Assembly: GCA_022009915.1 (NCBI GenBank)
Contig: CP091730.1
Coordinates: 1,488,001-1,552,000, forward strand
DNA from: Alistipes putredinis
GTDB taxonomy: Bacteria > Bacteroidota > Bacteroidia > Bacteroidales > Rikenellaceae
DNA: 64,000 nt
Direction: 5' to 3'
The notes under the pieces are model-generated. The model was not told where the DNA came from and ran no database searches. It was given only the letters and a program-made list of their open reading frames with translations. Both the position numbers and the translations under genes were made by a program. Positions 1-10,978 of the stretch are shown piece by piece. Position 1 is the stretch's first letter. The number at the start of each line of letters is the position of its first letter.

Positions 1-585
1 GTGGAGCAGCTCGACGAGCAGACGCTCATGACGATGATGAGCGACACGCTTTGCGTCGTGCAGTCGCAGAACGGCAAAATCAAGATGCGTTTCGAGACTC
101 CTCTCATGGAGCGCTACCAGCTCGCCAAGGAGCCGTACATGGAGTTCAGGCGCGGAGTGCACGTAATAACTTACGACGATTCTACATCCAGCGTGGCTTC
201 CACTTTGGTGGCAGACTACGCCATATTCTTCGAAAACAGAGAGCTTTGGGAGGCCAAGGGCAATGTCGTTGCGACCAATGCCGATGGGCAGACGCTCTAC
301 ACCCAGCAGCTGTTCTGGAATCAGAAAACGCACAGGGTTTACTCCAACGTCGATTCGAAGATTATGCAGGGCGCCGACGTATTCGTAGGCGAGGGTTTCG
401 AATCGGACGACAGGTTCGGCGAGTGGTCGTTCCGCAAGTTTACCGGTAAGCTGACTGTGAATACGCAGCCTACGCCGCCCAAAGATACCTCTCGGGTCGA
501 GGTGCCGGCGCCGTCCGCATCGCGCGGCGAGGATAAGCTCACTCCCACGCAGCGTATCGAACAGGCAACCAGTTCCAAAAATTAG
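1..585 (+). CDS. lptC: LPS export periplasmic protein LptC, C-terminal part (5' end outside window)
   Basis: Open in frame from base 1 to a TAG at 583-585, so the true start lies upstream and the GTG at base 1 is probably internal. The readable 194 residues fit the LptC family, the single-pass periplasmic protein that passes lipopolysaccharide from LptBFG to LptA: the segments 'ERYQ..KEPYMEF', 'YAIFFENRELWEAKGNVV' and 'TQQLFWNQKTHRVYS' match the beta-strand core as found in Bacteroidetes. The last 40 residues are a Pro/Ser/Thr-rich hydrophilic tail. A CNNM protein follows after 12 bases and PpiD after that, an order common in Bacteroidales. Family assignment is by recall of the conserved pattern, not by a search. 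Confidence 0.7.
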   Translation: MEQLDEQTLMTMMSDTLCVVQSQNGKIKMRFETPLMERYQLAKEPYMEFRRGVHVITYDDSTSSVASTLVADYAIFFENRELWEAKGNVVATNADGQTLYTQQLFWNQKTHRVYSNVDSKIMQGADVFVGEGFESDDRFGEWSFRKFTGKLTVNTQPTPPKDTSRVEVPAPSASRGEDKLTPTQRIEQATSSKN

Positions 586-597
586 AGAAGCGGGATT

Positions 598-1826
598 ATG
601 TGGTCTATCGTTACGGTCATTCTGGTAATGTTGCTCCTGTCGGCATTCTTCTCCGGCATGGAGACAGCCTTCATTTCTTCCAACCGCCTGAAACTGGAAC
701 TGGATCGCAAGCACAACCGCGTGCTCGATTTCATCGCGGACATTTTCGTGCGCAATAGCGGACAGTACATAACCACCATTCTGGTGGGCAACAACATAGC
801 ACTTGTCGTATATTCGCTTTACGTGTCGCGGCTGTACCATACGCTGTCGGGCGGCGGTTCGGTGCTCGTGGAGACGCTTGCCGCTACGGTCGTGATAATA
901 TTCGTGGCCGAGTTCATTCCGGAAAGCCGTTGTGCTGAAAAATCCCAATTTCTACTTCAAGACTTTCGCCGTACCGGTTTTATTTCTTTTATATACTGCT
1001 GTATCCGATAGCCAAACTCACCACTCTGTTCTCGGAGGGCATCATGCGGCTTTTTCGGTCGCAAGCGGGCCGACGAGACGGAAAAAGACTTTCGACAGGG
1101 TGGAGCCTGGCGCATCTGGTCGAGGAGAGCAGCGACGAGCAGAATGTCGAGCACGAGATGAAGATATTCCAGAACGTTCTGGACTTTCCGGACCTGATGG
1201 TTCGGGACTGCATGATTCCACGTGTCGATATCGAGGCCGTTGATATGGACACGCCGGTGAGCGAACTTACCCGACGATTCATCGACAGCAAGTATTCGCG
1301 CATATTCGTTTTTAAGGATTCGATAGACGACATAGTGGGCTACGTCAATATCAAGAGCCTTTTCGCCGCGCCGCAGAGCATCTCCCAAGTGCTTATGAAT
1401 GTGGATTACGTCGTCGAGACCATGCCCGTGCAGCAGCTGCTGACCGAATTCATCAAGAAGAACAGCTCCATTGCCGTGGTCATAGACGAGTACGGCGGTA
1501 CGGCGGGCATCATATCGTTGGAGGATATTTTGGAGGAGATTTTCGGCGAAATAGAAGACGAACACGATTCGCAGGACCTTATCGAGCGAAAAGTCGCCGA
1601 GAACGAATACGTCTTTTCGTGCCGGCTCGAAGTGAGCTACCTGAACGAGAAATACTCCCTGAACATCCGCGAGAGCGACGAGTACGACACGCTGGCCGGC
1701 TACATTATTTTCAATTACGAGGGAATCCCGTCTAACGGAGAGGTGATTAAGATTGATAATCTGGAAATTAAGATACTCAAAACCACATCTTCCAAGGTGG
1801 AGTTGGCTCGCGTGAAATCTTTGTGA
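598..1826 (+). CDS. CNNM/CorC (HlyC) family membrane protein with CBS pair, frameshifted
   Basis: The N-terminal part is a DUF21 membrane domain (helices in 'IVTVILVMLLLSAFFSGMETAFISS' order, starting at residue 2). A cytoplasmic CBS pair follows ('VRDCMIPRVDIEAVD', then 'IAVVIDEYGGTAGIISLEDI'), and the end is a CorC_HlyC transporter-associated domain. Proteins of this family are linked to Mg/Co efflux, and some Bacteroidetes members to surface-protein export; the substrate here is unknown. The reading frame breaks near 935 (an extra G after 'EFIP'), near 1000 (extra base in TATATA) and between 1045 and 1110; on either side the family pattern continues, so these look like indel errors. ATG at 598 is 12 bases after lptC, suggesting co-transcription. 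Confidence 0.8.
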
Positions 1827-1869
1827 TAATTTTTGCGCCTTCCGTCTTGAAATTATAGCGGATTTTTAT

Positions 1870-1877
1870 TACATTTG
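1870..1877 (+). promoter_or_regulatory. TAnnTTTG -7 box upstream of ppiD
   Basis: TACATTTG, with a TTG 20 bases upstream (1847-1849), matches the Bacteroidetes -33/-7 promoter layout. It lies 69 bases before the ppiD start. Confidence 0.6.
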
Positions 1878-1945
1878 CTGCTCTATTTGATGACGATAGA
1901 GCATTTTCTGTGTCTGCAAATAATGATTAAAAAAACCAAAATTAT

Positions 1946-4003
1946 ATGGCAACATTAAACTCATTAAGAACAAAAGGCGGAATATTTCTCTCGCTGGTTA
2001 TCGGTCTTGCGCTGGTGGCTTTCATTCTCGGAGACCTGTTCTCGTCGAACGGAATTTTCTCGTCTCGTAAAATGCGCGTCGGTTCAATCGACGGAAACAA
2101 GGTAAGCTATGTGGAGTACCTGAACCTTTCGGAGAACCAGTCGCGTGTCATAGAGCGCCTGTACGGCAAGAATGCGCTTAGCGCCGAGGAGACCGATCAG
2201 GTCCGCAATATGGTATGGGAGAATCTGGTTCTCCAATATGCCTACCAGCCCGGATTCGAGGCTCTCGGCATCGTGGCCGGCGATGACGAGCAGGTGGACA
2301 TGGTCAGCGGAACCTATATCTCGCCCGTTATCTCCTCCATGTTCGTCAATCCCCAGACCGGCATGTTCGACCAGTCGATTCTCAGCGGTTTCGTCTCTTC
2401 GCTCGACATCGATCCGGACGGAAGCGCCACTGCGATTTGGCTCTATCTCAAAGACCAGATGAACTCGCAGCGCGTGATGAATAAATATGTGAATCTGGTG
2501 GGCGCCGGAGTTTTCGTGAATGATTTGGAAGTGGAGAATGCACTGGCCGTTGCAAACGATTCTTTCGATGCCCGCTACGTGCAGCTGCCTTTCTACTCGG
2601 TTCCCCGACTCGATGATAAGCGTTTCGGAGGCCGAAATCAAGGCATACTACAAGGCTAACAAGAATATTTTCAAGCAGGGTGCATCGCGCGACATCGAGT
2701 ACGTGGTATTCGACGTGCTTCCTTCCGAGGATGATTTCGCCGCTGCCGAGAAGTATATAACGGATATTGCCGCCGAGTTCGAGCAGAGCACCACTCCGAT
2801 GCAGTATGCGACTCTCAATTCGCAGAGTGCGGTGGACAAACGTTACTATAAGGAGAACGACCTGCCGCTGGAATATGCCGCAATCGCTTTCGGAGCCAAG
2901 AAAGGCGAGACGTACGGTCCGGTTCTGAAGGCGACGTGTATAAATTGGCCCGTGTGGCCGAAATCAAGTCGATGCCCGATTCGGTAGGTGTCAAGCACGT
3001 GCTTATTCCCGCTTCCGAGAAGGCTCTTGCCGACAGTCTTTTCCAAGTTGTCAAGTCCGGTAAAAACACGATAGAGGCGGTCGCTGCGCAGTACTCGTCC
3101 GATCCTACCTGCGATTTGGGCAGAATGGCTCCCGACGTTTTTCGTTGAGCCGTTCGCAGAGGCCTGCATCGCAGCCAAACAGGGCGATGTATTTACTGTG
3201 GAGACGCAGTACGGCATACATATCGTGAATCTGACCTACAAGGCGCCGTCGGTGAACAAGGCGCAGATTGCATCCATCGTCTACAACGTCGAGCCGAGCG
3301 ATGCTACGCAGCAGGCTATTTACGCACAGGCTCGCGACTTCATGAGCCTTGCCGAGGGTTCGTATGAGAAATTCCGACAATGCCGTTGCGCAGAAAGCTC
3401 TGGTGCGCCGTCAGGCAACCGTGTCGAGCATGGAGCGTAACGTAAGGGGTCTGGACGATTCGCGCGAGCTGGTCCGCTGGATTTTCAACAATAAAAAAGG
3501 CGATGTTTCGTCGATTTTGGATGTGAACGGCGACTATGTAGTGGCTTCCGTCACGGGAGTCAAGGAGAGCGGTGTAGCGCCTCTTGCGCAGGTGTCGTCC
3601 CAGATAAGGAGCAAGCTCGTCCGTCAGAAGAAAGCCGAAATGCTGGCTGCCAAAATGCAGGGTCTTTCCATTGCCGAGGCTGCCGAGTTGGAGGGTGCTT
3701 CGGACGGCAATATCGAGAAACTGACTTTCTCGGCATTCTACGTGCCTTCGCTCGGTGTGGAGCCGGCTCTTATCGGTGCGGTTTGCGGCGGAGCAGAGCA
3801 GGGTAAGGTATCGAAGCCTGTTACCGGCGTTACGGGAGTATTCCCTTGCCGAGGTTACCGGCGTTGAGAAGACCGGCGATGCGACGGCAGAGAGCGAAAG
3901 GGTTCGTCTCGAAGCGCTGGCTACCGGATACCTCGCGGAGCGTGTTTCGCAGGCATTGGATGCCCAGAGCCAAATCGTGGACAACAGAGTGAAATTCTTC
4001 TAA
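1946..4003 (+). CDS. ppiD: Peptidyl-prolyl isomerase PpiD/SurA-type, membrane anchored, frameshifted
   Basis: ATG at 1946 opens 'MATLNSLRTKGGIFLSLVIG', a short cytoplasmic start followed by one transmembrane helix, as in PpiD. A SurA_N-like region and a parvulin (PPIC) domain follow; 'KHVLIPASEKALADSLF' and 'VETQYGIHIVNL' are the recognisable parvulin segments. The family acts as a periplasmic chaperone on proteins emerging from Sec. Reconstructed length is about 685 residues, normal for Bacteroidetes PpiD. The frame shifts near 2605, 2930, 3140, 3365 and 3850, each time resuming the family pattern one frame on, so sequence errors are likely. It has its own promoter and a terminator at 4026. 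Confidence 0.85.
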
Positions 4004-4025
4004 TCGATAGAAATCGGATATATGG

Positions 4026-4053
4026 AAAAAGGCGGCTTTTAGCCGCCTTTTTT
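4026..4053 (+). terminator. Rho-independent terminator after ppiD
   Basis: A 12-base stem AAAAAGGCGGCT / AGCCGCCTTTTT with a 3-base loop, ending in a T run, 23 bases after the ppiD stop. Confidence 0.85.
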
Positions 4054-4439
4054 CGTGCCCGAACCTGTGGACAGGACCGAATGGAAAAAGCGCACGCCGC
4101 CGCATGTTGTACGATTATAAAGAGGTTTTGCACTTCGTGGAAGAAGAACCGTCTTGTACTCGATTTGACAGAACGTGTACGGCGTTATGGATTGCACGGC
4201 GGTAGCGAAAATCCTGCCTCGATGTGCCGCAAAACAAGGAGTGTGGCGGGCGGCAATGTGCAACGGTTTTGATATGGGCTTTGATTGACGTCGGCTGCGG
4301 GCGTTTTAAGGCCCATTGCTGCCGTTTTTTTTGTGCTTGCAGTAAAAATATGCGCATGGGCATGAAAAATGGCCGGCAGGGAGGGTAAAATACGCTTTAT
4401 ATGCAGGAAGCAGGTGCGCAGAACGTGCGTATTATCCGC
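4054..4439. other. Intergenic stretch without recognisable gene
   Basis: Short overlapping ORFs occur on both strands but none has a family pattern, a Bacteroidetes promoter or a plausible start context. I see no RNA gene here. Confidence 0.5.
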
Positions 4440-4815
4440 GAAGATGCGATGGGGTGAAAAAGCAAGTTATTATGAAAAAGTGCAGCCGACAGAAAGGGAA
4501 TGCGGCCGATAAAAAGCCGATAGAAAATGAGCGTGTGGCGGCGGGAAAATGTTGCCGACAGGGAGAAATGCGGCCGACAGAAAAAAACAGATAGAAAAAA
4601 GTTGTGACTGACAGAGAAAAAGTGCCGCCGGCGGAAAAAGGGTTGCCGTCAGGAAAAGTAGGAGAAGAAGTGTGTCCTACGGGAAGAATGTTGCTGACGG
4701 GAAAACCGATAGAAAAGGAGTGTATGGCGGCGGGAAAATGCGGCCGGCAGGGGAAAGTGTTGCTGATAGAAAAAGGAGCGCGAGCGGCAGAAGGTGAAGA
4801 AGCGCAGCATGCAGA
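4440..4815. repeat. Degenerate short-repeat array built from GCCGACAG-AAA type units
   Basis: About 375 bases consist of imperfect units such as TGCGGCCGACAGAAA, TTGCCGACAGGGAGAAA, GGCGGCGGGAAAATG and GCCGATAGAAAA, spaced roughly 15-25 bases. A larger period of about 200 bases is visible: two blocks contain a very similar string around 'CCGATAGAAAA..GTGT/CGTGGCGGCGGGAAAATG'. Read on the minus strand, the units look like half-stems of the adjacent susD terminator followed by T-rich tracts. A 138-residue minus-strand ORF spans it but is low complexity and is not called. Confidence 0.65.
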
Positions 4816-4849
4816 AAAAATGCGGCCGACAATTATTGTCGGCCGCATT
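4814..4849 (-). terminator. Strong terminator downstream of susD
   Basis: A perfect 14-base inverted repeat (AATGCGGCCGACAA / TTGTCGGCCGCATT, loop TTA), followed on the minus strand by a T6 run. It lies about 27 bases past the susD stop. Confidence 0.85.
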
Positions 4850-4875
4850 CGGTTAAGTAAGAGTACGGGTGGATT

Positions 4876-6377
4876 TTAGTTCCAGCCTTCGTTTTGTTCG
4901 TCGGTCAGATTCGGATTGACCGATACCTCGCTGTTCGGGATAGGCCAAACGAACATGAAGTCGCCGGCTTCCTTCGCCATCGTAGCCGTAGCGCTCGATG
5001 CGACGAGAATATCGGGGCTGTCCTGTACGTCGCGCTGGAAACCTTGCTTCCAACGTTTCAAATCCGCCAGTCTGCCGCCCTCGGCAATCATTTCGCGAAC
5101 TCTTTCGTTCTGGATTTCGGTGAACATGTTTTCGTCGCTTGCGATGATTTCAGCCAGACCTCTCGCCTTGCGCAGGGCGTTGAGCGGTTCGATTCCGGTG
5201 CCGCCGTTCATGTACTGCGCCTCGGCGTCTATCAGATACATCTCGGCGATGCGGAAGACTTTGGGCATGGTCACGAAACGCAGGGTGTTCTCGTCGGTGC
5301 GAAGAGATTCATTGCCTATGTACTTGCGCAGAACCGTCAAATCGGCGTTATTTCCGCCTCTCATCGAGATTACCGACTCGGTGCCTATCACAATGCCCGT
5401 GCGCCAGTCTTCGTCCGCAAACAGGTCGCAAACCCACTTCTCGGGAACGTATCCTGCGGCGCAGTTCCATACACCGCTGCTTAGCTGTCCGCCGTGGTAG
5501 TCTATGAAACGCATGTCGGGGGTCATCGGTGACGATTTCGGTCTTGCCGATTGCAAACTGGAATATCGTCTCGCTGGAAAGGTCTTGCCTCCACATGCTT
5601 TCGATGTCCGCAGCCGACTGAGCCAGATTGTATTTGGAGTAGAGCGACTGCGCAGCCTGCGATGCTTCTTCGTAGCGGTGCATGTCCAAATATACCTGTG
5701 CCTTGAATGCCGTGACGCAGTCTGCGGTAAGATACTTGGCGTTGGATGCCCCGGGAGTGGTTATGAGCCGTTCGGCCTCTTCGATGTCCTTCGTGATTCT
5801 GGCATACGTATTGGCCAGAGTACCGCGGTGTGGTTTGTGACCGAGGTCGAATGTCTCGACGATGGGCACACCGAACTCGGAGGCAGCCGTTTCGGGCTCG
5901 TAGTCCTTGCAGAAGTGAAGCGCCAGCTGGCGGAACGACATTGCGCGGAGCAGATACATTTCGCCCTTCATGACCGACAGTGCGGCCTTGTCATCTTCGT
6001 TGTCGGCTTTCTCTATTACATTGTCCACGCCGCCTATGAACAGGTTCGCATTGGTAATCGCTGCATAGTGCATGTTCCAGACACGTTCGATGTCGCTGTC
6101 GTTGGTCATCAGCGACCAGCGGGCGAAAGAGCCGCCTCGGTTGCCCGAAGTGGAGAGTTCGGTGAAAAGGTCCGACTGGTAGTCGGGATGATACAGAAAT
6201 TCGCCGGTGTAGAGGCTTCGTGAATGCCGAGTAGACACCTTCGCGTATCATCTTGTATTCGGCGACCTCTTTGGCGTTCTCCTTCGACAGCGTCGTCGAG
6301 GGGAAGCGGTCGAGATTACACGAGACGACAGTCGTGCAAAGTGCCGTTAAAATCGTGATTTTTATGATGTTTCTCAT
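4876..6377 (-). CDS. SusD/RagB-like nutrient-binding outer-membrane lipoprotein, frameshifted
   Basis: Starts 'MRNIIKITILTALCTTVVSC', a type II signal peptide with the lipobox cysteine at residue 20. A TPR-rich SusD fold follows ('EVAEYKMIREGVYSAFTK', 'LLRAMSFRQLALHF', 'DIEEAERLI'). The C-terminal half has 'MPKVFRIAEMYLIDAEAQYM' and 'ALRKARGL', the typical RagB/SusD ending. It is the surface lid that delivers oligosaccharides or peptides to the SusC barrel. It begins 31 bases after the susC stop, so the two are one transcript. Frames break near 6228 and 5530. Total about 500 residues is normal. No glycosidase, sulfatase or regulator gene adjoins the pair, so the substrate cannot be inferred. 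Confidence 0.9.
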
Positions 6378-6408
6378 GTCGTTTTCCGTTTATGTTTGGT
6401 TTTGTCGT

Positions 6409-9406
6409 TTAGAAAGTCAGTTCGACGCCGAACGTTACCTGACGCGAGTTGGGGTAGTCGTCCATAGTAAACGGTCCGCCGTTGTCGATTTCGGGGTCAA
6501 GACCTGTGAATTTGGTTACTGTAAGCAGGTTGCGGGCGCCCACGAACACTTTGGCGCCGGAGATGAAGTGCGTCTTGGCCATCAGCGCCTGCGGGAAGGT
6601 GTAGGAGAGGCTGAATGTTTTTTTCAGACGCAGGAACGACGCATTTTTCGAGCAGGTGCGTGTCGAATTCCATACCGTAGTTGCCCGAATAGTCTAAACG
6701 CGGATATTTGGCGTGGTCCCCGGGCTGTTTCCAGTAGTCGAGCGCTCCGGTGGACTGGCCCATCGTCCAGCCGGCGAAGTACGCATTTTCGGTGAAGTAG
6801 AGCGTGTTGTTGATCAGATAGTTGCCGGCCACCCACGAGAAGTCGGCAGTCAGTCCTATGCCTTTCCACGAAACGTCGATTCCGAAACCTCCGGTGTAGG
6901 GCGGCAGCATGCTCTTGCCCGTATTGATGTACGGGGCCGAGTAGATGTCCTCAGTGAGGTTGCCTTTGGCGTCGGTCCACTGCGGCATACCGTTATCGGG
7001 ATTAACGCCCCTGTATTCTTGCATGTAATATACGCCGTAGGGCTCTCCTTTTTTTCCATTCTGCTGTAACCGTCAAAAAAATCGGGTAGGATTCGATGTC
7101 GTCCCACAGGCTCGCACATCTGGTTCTTGTTGTAGTTGAACGTAGCACGCAGTCCCACGTACCAGTCCTTGTTGCTGTACAGGGTGGCATCGAGGGTCAG
7201 GTCCACGCCGGTGTTGCGCATCTTGCCGACGTTGCGCAGTATTTCGGTATAGCCGCTCGTACCTGCGTTCGGAAGGTGCTGCAAGAGGTCTCTTGTCGTG
7301 CGGTCGTAGAATTCGGCCGAAAGCGTAACCCTGTCGAAAAGGCCGATTGTCACGCCTGCGCTGAGCAGGTCCTGTTTCTCCCAGCCGAGTTCGGAGTTGC
7401 CCGCATAGTCGGTATCGAGCACCCAGCCGGCAGAGCCGCCGTATGTCGCGCTCTTTAAGAGGGCGTACTGGTCGTAGTCGCCGATTCCCGAATTGCCGGA
7501 CGTTCCGTAGCTGACCTTGAAGCTCAGTTGCGAAATCTCCTTGACGTTTTTAAGGAACGACTCCTTTTTTGCGTTCCACATCACGCCGGCGGAGTAGAAC
7601 AGTGCGTTTCTGTTTTTCGAGCCGAACCGCGAGGATGCGTCGTTGCGCAGCGACAGGTCGAGGAAGTACTTCTCGGCGAAGTTGTACTCTATGCGGCCGA
7701 AGAACGAGTTGTACGCATACTCTTCCTGCAAGTAGTACGGCGTGCCGGTAATTTCCGTTCCCTTGCCGATGTTCAGATAGCGCGAATCGCGTATGCCTTT
7801 CATGCCTACGCCGAATGCGTTCGTATTGCCGTATATGCTTTCGTGTCCGGCAAGCAGGGTGATGTTGTTGTTTGCCGCTACCGAGAATTTGTACTCGGCA
7901 GTGTTGGTTATCGTCCAGTCGTAGCTGCGCTGGAAACGTTCGTTGGAACTTCCGACACCGCCCGACCAGTAGTATTCGGGAGATTGGCCGGTGGTGCGTC
8001 TGTAATCGAAACCGTTGCCCGAAAGCGACGAGCGCAGGGTCAGACCTTTCACGGGAGTTGCTTCGAGGAATATGTTGCCGTTCATTTGCAGACGGTTCTT
8101 TTTGAGCGGGAAGTACTTGTGCAGCACCAGCGGGCTGGCGTACTGGTCGGCATATTCGAGAATGCCTATCGGGTCGCCGTTCTCGTCGTATGCTTTCTGG
8201 TACGAAGGCACCGTCAGCATTGCGGTTGCGGGATTGGTGAACCAGAGTGTTCCGCTTTCGCGATTAACCCCGAAAGAGTTGCTCGACGAACTGTATCCGA
8301 GTCCGAGGCTGAAACCGGCTTTGAGCCATTTGGTGGCCTGAGTCTCGATGTTGGAGCGGAACGTGTAGCGCGAGCGCTCCGAACCCGGCAGAATACCGGT
8401 CTGGTCGGAGAAGTTGCCCGAGAAGTAGTAGGATGTGTTCTTGGTTCCGCCCGATACCGACAGGTCGGTCTGAATCATCGGGGCGTTGTAGCGGTAAATC
8501 TCCTTTGCCCAGTCGGTGTGCACGCTCGGGTCTATGCCGTAGGCGTCCAGATAATATTGCGCCGCATAGTCAGTTCCGTTGATGGCGTTGAAGAGGTCGG
8601 TGTTGTACGCGATGGCCTGCTCCGTGGTCATACCCTTGATTTTCATCGGATTGGGATTCGACATGGAGTACTGGGTGCGCACCGTGACTTTGGTTTTCTC
8701 GTTTCTGTAACCTTTTTTGGAGGTGACGTATATCACGCCGTTCGCCGCACGCGAACCGTAGATTGAGGTCGCCGAGGCGTCTTTGAGAACCGTGATGTTG
8801 GCGATGTCGTTCTGATTGAGGCTCATGAGCGTCTGGGAAGATATTGCCGAGCCGTCCAGAAGGATGAGCGGTTCGTTGCCGCCCGAAATCGAGCCCATAC
8901 CGTGCAGACGTATCGTCGATGCGGCGTCGAGCTCTCCGCTTCCGGAGATGATTGTAAGACCGGCGATGCGTCCTTGCAAACCGTCCATTACGTTGTCCGA
9001 CGGCTTGTCGAGCAGCTCCTTGCCGTTTATCTGCGCGAACGAACCTACGGTGCTGCCGACTTTCTTGGCGCTGCCGTAGCCGGCGATTACGACTTCCTCG
9101 ATGTGCTTGGTGTCAGCTTCGAGAACTACGTCGATTGTGCTTCTGCCGTCGATTGCTATGTCCTGCGAAACGAGGCCCACACTCGAAAAGCGCAGCGTGC
9201 CGTTGGCCGGCGCTTTGATGCTGTAATCACCTGTTACACTGGTTACTGCGGCGAGTTTACCCCCCCCCTCGACGACGATTACGGTCGCTCCGACAACCGG
9301 CTCCCCGTCGGGAGTTGTCACCGAACCGCTTATCGTCCGGCTTTGTTGCGCAAACAAAGAGCCTGCGAACAACAAAGTCATGATTAAAAAGTAAAGATTT
9401 CCTCAT
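6409..9406 (-). CDS. SusC/RagA-family TonB-dependent transporter, frameshifted, with G9 tract
   Basis: ATG at 9406 gives 'MRKSLLF', and after a frame slip near 9390 the signal sequence continues '..MTLLFAGSLFAQQ'. Next come a carboxypeptidase-regulatory-like domain ('SGSVTTPDGEPVVGATVIV'), the SusC-type plug ('VMDGLQGRIAGLTI', 'LKDASATSIYGSRAANGVIY') and a long TonB-dependent barrel ending '..RQVTFGVELTF'. It is an outer-membrane, TonB-driven importer that works with the SusD gene just downstream. Reconstructed length is about 1000 residues, normal for SusC. Further frame breaks occur near 7060-7110 and 6645. A run of nine G on the coding strand (9260-9268) lies in frame in the N-terminal domain. 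Confidence 0.92.
9260..9268 (-). repeat. Nine-G homopolymer inside susC coding sequence
   Basis: C9 on the plus strand, G9 on the coding strand, about 140 bases after the susC start, encoding part of 'VVEGGGKL'. The frame is the same on both sides of the tract, so nine G is the ON state for the protein as read here. Confidence 0.7.
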
Positions 9407-9640
9407 GTTGTTATAAATTAAGTGAAAAAAAGTGTTTCGGGTCGTATTTTGTCGTTTTTTTCGGGTGCGCCGCTTCGTGTCAAGACGCATCCCGACGCGG
9501 TGCATTTATTAGCCGTTTTTGTACTATAAATGATATGTTTTTGTAGCTAAATATAATATTTTTTTATGTTAATTTCTTATCTGTGCGTTACTTTACAATT
9601 ACAATTTATAAACAGACTAACACATGCTATATTAGGCCTT
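9407..9640 (-). other. Long AT-rich leader of susC
   Basis: About 235 bases between the only TAnnTTTG box found and the susC ATG. It holds no convincing ORF; the base composition is markedly AT-rich next to the T/A runs at 9540-9570. It could be a regulated 5' UTR or simply contain a promoter I did not recognise. Confidence 0.4.
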
Positions 9641-9646
9641 ATAGGG

Positions 9647-9654
9647 CAAATATA
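9647..9654 (-). promoter_or_regulatory. TATATTTG -7 box, candidate susCD promoter
   Basis: TATATTTG on the minus strand (CAAATATA on plus). It is the only match to TAnnTTTG between the FKBP terminator and susC, giving a leader of about 235 nt. Confidence 0.45.
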
Positions 9655-9686
9655 GAAAAAAAAATATCAAATACAATAACATTCCG

Positions 9687-9720
9687 AAAAAAATCGCAAT
9701 GCCAATAGGCGGCATTGCGA
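9687..9720 (-). terminator. Terminator of the FKBP-like lipoprotein operon
   Basis: A 10-base stem TCGCAATGCC / GGCATTGCGA, 7-base loop, followed on the minus strand by a T7 run. It lies about 43 bases past the stop of the upstream gene. Confidence 0.85.
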
Positions 9721-9762
9721 CTGAATCGGAAGGGTAGGGGCTTCGTAAAGCCGGAAGACGCG

Positions 9763-10978
9763 CTACTTGTTCTCCTGTATGTACAGCTCGAAGACGAGCG
9801 GCGTGTAGGACTGTATCTCCGTGGTTACGGTCTGCTCGTCGTCGGTACTCTGGTTGAGAGAGTTGGCGTAGTAGAGCGTGTTCATGTAATTGGCATAGTA
9901 CAGGTCCGAATAGCTGCTGTTGTAGAGGCTGTTGTTGAACAGCAGGCTCAGGTAGTTGCTGTAATATTCGTTCAGGGCATCCGATGCGGCGGTTTTGCCG
10001 GTGATGCCGTAGCCGTATGCCGAAGTGAACACCATTCTGGCACGCTGTCCGTAATAGAGGCGTGGAATGGCGTAATAGAATGCCGAGATGTAGTCGTTCT
10101 CGTCGTCCTTGGGCTTGTACTTGAACGCCGAATTGGATTTGGCTTCGCCGTAAAGACGCACCTGCACCGAGTCGATATTCGTGTCGAAGATGAATCCGTC
10201 GAGGAACTTGGCCACGTAATAGATGTTTACCGTGGAATCGACCGTGATGCGTCCTCCTGTGGTGTCGGCCGTAAGCACATCGAGGTAGAGGAACGGCTTT
10301 ATGGTGTCGTTCTCCTCCATGTGCCATTTCTGCACCGCAAAAGTCCTTCACGAGTTTCTCCTCGCGGCCCACCGGATTCTTGACTACCTCCACAATCTCC
10401 AAATCCTCGATGACGGGTTTGTTTCCCGAGAGTGAGTACTGTCCGCCGTAACCCTGCTCGTCGCTGGTGCCGTGCGACCCGAATGCGACTTTCGAGGGCA
10501 TGTACAGGCGCACCTTGCTGCCCTGTGCGAGCTTGACCTTGCTGCCGTCAGGTCCGGCCAGCTCCCTTTTTATGGCATAGTACTGGCCTTCTATCATGTT
10601 GGAGTTCTTGCTTCCGCAGTAGAGATAGTCGGGCGAATAGTAGGTGTACGGGGTGTATGTCCCCTGCTGTCGGGCGATGTCCTTGTAGCGGGTTATGTAC
10701 ACGTCGTTGTCCATAGTGTAGCCGGTGTAGTTGAGCCTGACCCACACCACCGTGTCGGCCGGCACGAGCGAATCCACCGTTTCCGATTGCAGGAACTGCA
10801 CGTACATGCCGTTGTCTTGCCGGAAAGCCACCGTGTCGGTTCTGTTTATGTGCTTGGCCACCCATGCGTCCAGAGACATCTGTTCGAGGGACGAGGAATT
10901 CACGTTCTCGTCCTTGGCGCACGAAACCACGGCTGCCGCCAGCATGATGGACGCCGCTGCTGAAAGGAGTAATCTCAT
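9763..10978 (-). CDS. FKBP-like (DUF4827-type) lipoprotein, frameshifted
   Basis: Start 'MRLLLSAAASIMLAAAVVSC' is a clear lipoprotein signal with the cysteine at residue 20. About 400 residues. Two beta-rich segments resemble degenerate FKBP folds: one around 'DTVVWVRLNYTGYTMDNDVY', the other around 'YYGQRARMVFTSAYGYGI'. The catalytic pocket of FKBP is not clearly preserved, so isomerase activity is doubtful. The C-terminus has an unusual Tyr/Asn/Ser-rich stretch ('NSLYNSSYSDLYYANYMN'). The ATG overlaps the TGA of the preceding FKBP gene (ATGA), so translation is coupled. Frame break near 10335-10345. DUF4827 is my best family guess. Confidence 0.65.

Noticed and set aside
4440..4815. CRISPR array
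   Set aside because: Units are imperfect, very short and unevenly spaced, with no unique spacers and no cas genes nearby.
4432..4848. 138-codon minus-strand ORF over the short-repeat array
   Set aside because: It is low complexity and follows the repeat pattern, with no signal, domain or promoter.
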